Shown here: positions 61,304-64,000 of the stretch, one piece after another | Layout: each line of letters starts with the position of its first letter | How positions within the stretch are numbered: position 1 is the stretch's first letter | Assembly: GCA_963969595.1 (NCBI GenBank) | Contig: OZ018410.1 | Location: 37,801,413 to 37,865,412 of the forward strand | DNA: 64,000 bases | Source: Neckera pumila | Lineage: Eukaryota; Streptophyta; Bryopsida; Hypnales; Neckeraceae | Reading direction: 5' to 3' | Program-made: the position numbers and the translations under genes | Notes under the pieces: model-generated | What the model was told of the DNA's origin: nothing | What the model saw: only the letters and a program-made list of their open reading frames with translations | Databases searched by the model: none

Positions 61304-61554
61304 CTCCTTCCATCCCAAAATGATTGTCCACTTTAAATGTCATGTTTTTTAAATATTGTTTTGAGTACGTCACATGGAGACTTCCTTGATGCTAATTTTA
61401 TTTAGGTTGTAAAGAACACATGCAATATTCTTCATTGATTCTAGTGATATAGAATTTAGAACCTTTCTTTATTATGTTTGTCACAATGTTATCATTGAAG
61501 TTGGCTAAAAAAAACCCAACAAAATTGTGGACAATCATTTCGGAACATAGGGAG
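61304..61554. mobile_element. Stowaway MITE
   Basis: A 251 bp element. The left end CTCCTTCCATCCCAAAATGA then TTGTCCAC is matched at the right by GTGGACAATCATTTCGGAAC then ATAGGGAG. TA lies on both sides (61302-61303 and 61555-61556). This is the classic plant Stowaway terminus (CTCCCTCCGTCCC...). It ends 21 bp before the target duplication of the Tc1-like element. Confidence 0.88.
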
Positions 61555-62068
61555 TAGTACGTTTTGGCAAATATGTATAGTGACGACCAAAATTGAGTGC
61601 TCAATTGAAAAATCCAACTTTGGCAACCAATCACAAACCATCAAAGTGATTGATCAAAGTGTGTACATGTAAACTTTTCATGTGTGAAAACAAAATCTCT
61701 GAAGCTAATGGGATTTCAAGATATAGAAACATTAAAGTGGTTAGGGCTTTTATACTTGGTTTTGTTTGTAGCCACCTCTCCAACTTTATAATTCATTTGC
61801 TCATTGTTTTCTGCACATTATTGTGAGATCTTTGGTGCATTGTAAAGCTTTGCTTGTTTAGATTGTATAGTGGTGAGGTTCTTTCAATTGTTCTTGTATG
61901 CTTCGTTATCCAAGATACAAAAGCACCATGCATTGGTGCAACTCTAAAGTAGCAATTTAGCACAAAAAGTTGTAGCTTCATTGGCACGATTCAATCTTGG
62001 GTAGCTCACTTGAGAATAGAGATTGTTGGGAAGGTCGACAATAAAGAAGAGGGTGCCAATACATCTTA

Positions 62069-62514
62069 GAGACCGTTTCCATGATCGCCTGGAGGTCCGA
62101 TTCAAAAGGGTTTAGGTGGTTTCCATAGAACATGGACCTCCAGGAACCCCTCCAACCTCTAGCCTGTGTAATTTGGCTTTGCGGGCCTGGAAGGTGGTCT
62201 GGAAGGGTCGGTTTTAGCTACCAAACAAACAATCTGCGATATTCTCTGTCTGTTCAAGGAAGGTAGCCAGTTTTTATCCCGCTTATTGGCCACTTCACAA
62301 GAAGTTACAAGTGGACCTTCTGAGAGGTAGCAAATGGTAAGCTTAAGTAATAAATTGAGTTAGCCCCATGAAACATGCCCAAAATCCGGGCCAGTTTCAG
62401 TGAAAAGGAGAGCCCTTGGAAATCACAGGAGCCTCTAGTTTGTCGCCCACAGGGTCCAAAGTCTTCTAGGGTGCCTCTAGAATCTGGACCTCCAGGGGGC
62501 CATGGAAACAGGCC
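62069..62514. mobile_element. Tourist-like (PIF/Harbinger) MITE nested in the Tc1 element
   Basis: A 446 bp element. The left end is GAGACCGTTTCCATGATCGC then CTGGAGGTCC; the right end is GGACCTCCAGGGGGCCATGG then AAACAGGCC, its near reverse complement. TTA flanks both sides (62066-62068 and 62515-62517), the Harbinger duplication. It splits the N-terminal part of the Tc1 transposase relic, so it is younger than the Tc1 insertion. Confidence 0.82.
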
Positions 62515-62617
62515 TTAGTATGTAAGAGTTGACGTTGTGTGACCTTGCTTAAGGAAGGTTGTTTTGGAATTGTATTTAAGACATCAACAAAATTTGGAAA
62601 AGAATCAGGCAAAAATG

Positions 62618-63331
62618 TGTGACATCATTGTGAGGTGTGCTTTGAGAAGAGAAGGTTTGGTTGTGCATGTGCAATAAAAGAAGCCCCTTTTGGCACAAAT
62701 ATGTTCTGGAATGGTTGAGGTTGGCTCAAAGGCATGCAAATTGGATTGTTCATGGTTAGAAACTCCTTATCTTCAATGATGAGACAAAGATAAACAATTT
62801 TAATTCCGATAGTAGGTCATGGTATTAGAACATGTCCAACTACAATATATCCATGAAACAATCAAACATAGTGGTGGCATGTCATGATTTGGGGTTGTAT
62901 GGCAGCTTTTGGACCTGGAGCTTAGTACAAAATTGAAGGTATAATGGATCATTTGTGCAAATTTATTTTGGAAAACTTCTTGTGGTCTACAATCTAGCTT
63001 TACAATATGGTTCCAAGTAGCTTGGTGTTTCAACAGGATAGTGATCCAAAACACACAAGCAAGATGGTGCATAGATGGCTTACATCAAAGCCATTTCAAC
63101 TTCTCCAGTGGCATGCTCAGTTACCAAAGTTGAATTTTATGGAGCATTTTTAGGCTCTCTTGAAACATTTAAACAAATTTTCTACACTTCCAAGAGGAAT
63201 TGAAGAATTGTAGGAAAGTGTACAAAGTCTCTTCTAATTTCACTAACAAGGATTGCATGGCATTGTAGAAGAGCATGACACAAAGAATTATTGTCGTATT
63301 GGCTACTAGAGGCTACTGGATAGATTATTGA
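62618..63331 (+). pseudogene. Tc1-type DD34E transposase, dead copy
   Basis: Translated in all three plus frames this gives consecutive transposase blocks: IIVRCALRREGLVVHV (end of the DNA-binding part), WLRLAQRHANWIVHG, LIFNDETKINNFNSDSR with the first catalytic Asp at 62778, VMIWGCMAAFGPGA, SLVFQQDSDPKHTSKM with the second Asp at 63037, LQWHAQLPKLNFMEHF with the catalytic Glu at 63142, RGIEEL, and the typical C-terminus RGYWIDY ending at TGA 63329-63331. Exactly 34 residues separate the second Asp and the Glu, the Tc1 spacing. At least two frameshifts and about six in-frame stops (many TGG to TAG) kill it. The part upstream of the nested MITE (before 62066) is too degraded to trace. Confidence 0.88.
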
Positions 63332-63692
63332 AGTTCAAATAAGTAGATTGAACAATATTGAGTACTTATATATAGTTGTTGATTGTAAATTGTAAAAGAT
63401 TATCTAGTTTTCAATCTAATGAATGTGACTCTATTTGCTTTTGAACCAAATTCTTAGGTTCAAAAAATAATATCTATGTTGCTTGTGGTTGTCTGCCAAA
63501 GTTGGCTTTTTAAGCACAATACTCAGTTTTGTTCCTCACTATATGTACTTATTCAAAATTCAAGTTAGGCATTTAAGAATATTTTCCATAGGTTGAGAAA
63601 AAGGCCCACAATGTGGTTCCTTTTCAGGGGCTCGGTAATTTGGACGATATGATTAGATCAGAACGCTATCTACTTCAACGACAATGCCCAAC

Positions 63693-64000
63693 TGTTACGA
63701 CTACGTCGTATTCCTGGACTTAGTTACTCACTAGAACACTGGTAGTTATGACGGTTTTCCGTTCAAGCTCCAATATGGCTATTTAATCCCAGTGAGGGGG
63801 GATTGTCCCTCACTCAACCTATTGTGAAATACAGTTGAAACATCTTGCCAATCTTATCAATACCAAATTGTCTGTAAATCTCAGTGAAGCATTGACAGAA
63901 ATCCGGTCTCGATTCTTTACCGTAACATTAGGTTGAGTCTCCCAATCTGTTCCTGCTTCACTGACGGTGGTATCGGATCCTTGCTATGACGAGTCGGAGC
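63693..64000 (+). mobile_element. Probable 5' LTR of a retrotransposon, cut by the window end
   Basis: Begins TGTTACGACTACGTCG and has the inverted end GTAACA at 63922-63927 (TG...CA), a TATTTAAT box at about 63779 and a GTGAGGGGGGATTGTCCCTCAC hairpin just after it. TGGTATCGGATC at 63968-63979 resembles the initiator-Met primer-binding site TGGTATCAGAGC, though 40 bp beyond the GTAACA end. The internal region and second LTR would lie outside the window. Confidence 0.45.

Larger units (their letters stand above)
61578..63541 (+). mobile_element. Tc1-like DNA transposon (DD34E), complete ends, inactive
   Basis: TIRs of about 60 bp: the left end TAGTGACGACCAAAATTGAG ... CCAACTTTGGCA is mirrored by the right end TGCCAAAGTTGG ... 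CTCAGTTTTGTTCCTCACTA, about 77% identical over 48 bp. TA flanks both ends (61576-61577 and 63542-63543). Without the nested 446 bp MITE and its TTA the element is about 1.5 kb, the normal Tc1 size, and it encloses a plus-strand transposase relic. Tc1 ends usually start CAGTG; here TAGTGA. Confidence 0.85.

Noticed and set aside
1..64000. CRISPR arrays, bacterial operons, rRNA genes
   Set aside because: No regularly spaced identical repeats, no prokaryotic gene layout and no rRNA-like sequence; the genes are intron-containing plant nuclear genes.

Overview
The window is nuclear DNA of a land plant. GC-rich exons with GT-AG introns of a few hundred bases sit in very AT-rich, transposon-littered spacers. 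A P-class PPR gene cut into seven exons, and introns much longer than those of Selaginella, suggest a non-seed plant such as a bryophyte or lycophyte. That placement is an inference; nothing here fixes a species.

Layout: (1) 1-2.45 kb holds AT-rich repeats and two copies of a small inverted-repeat element. (2) 2.46-15.7 kb is a germin-like protein (GLP) cluster of three intact two-exon genes (+,-,+). The second and third genes, with about 4 kb around each, form a large palindrome with a 1.7 kb spacer. The left arm has gained a 529 bp Mutator-type element and lost about 370 bp. An F-box/LRR gene fragment lies between GLP1 and GLP2. (3) 15.8-19.3 kb is AT-rich, with a TA-flanked MITE. (4) 19.56-23.52 kb is the PPR gene, probably organelle-targeted. 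(5) 23.5-29.1 kb is AT-rich, with a head-to-head repeat pair and three MITEs. (6) 29.1-38.0 kb is a STRUBBELIG-receptor-family (SRF) receptor-like kinase with 16 coding exons. (7) 40.86-44.21 kb is an NADK3-type NAD(H) kinase with six exons. (8) 44.2-56 kb is repeat-rich, with nested MITEs and several inverted-repeat elements. (9) 57.37-59.09 kb is a plasma-membrane-type adenine nucleotide carrier (PM-ANT1-like) with two exons and a strong inverted repeat in its only intron. (10) 61.3-64 kb has a Stowaway MITE, a complete but dead Tc1-like DD34E transposon split by a Tourist-like MITE, and a probable LTR at the right edge.

The genes do not form a pathway. GLPs are apoplastic cupins, SRF is a plasma-membrane receptor, PM-ANT1 moves adenine nucleotides, NADK3 makes NADP(H), and the PPR protein acts on organelle RNA. 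The most unusual content is in the mobile DNA: the Tc1 DD34E element (plant mariners are normally DD39D), a three-member MITE family, the GLP palindrome and the intronic hairpin of the carrier gene. All exon joins were made by eye from splice signals, reading frame and remembered family sequence; none was tested against transcripts or databases.
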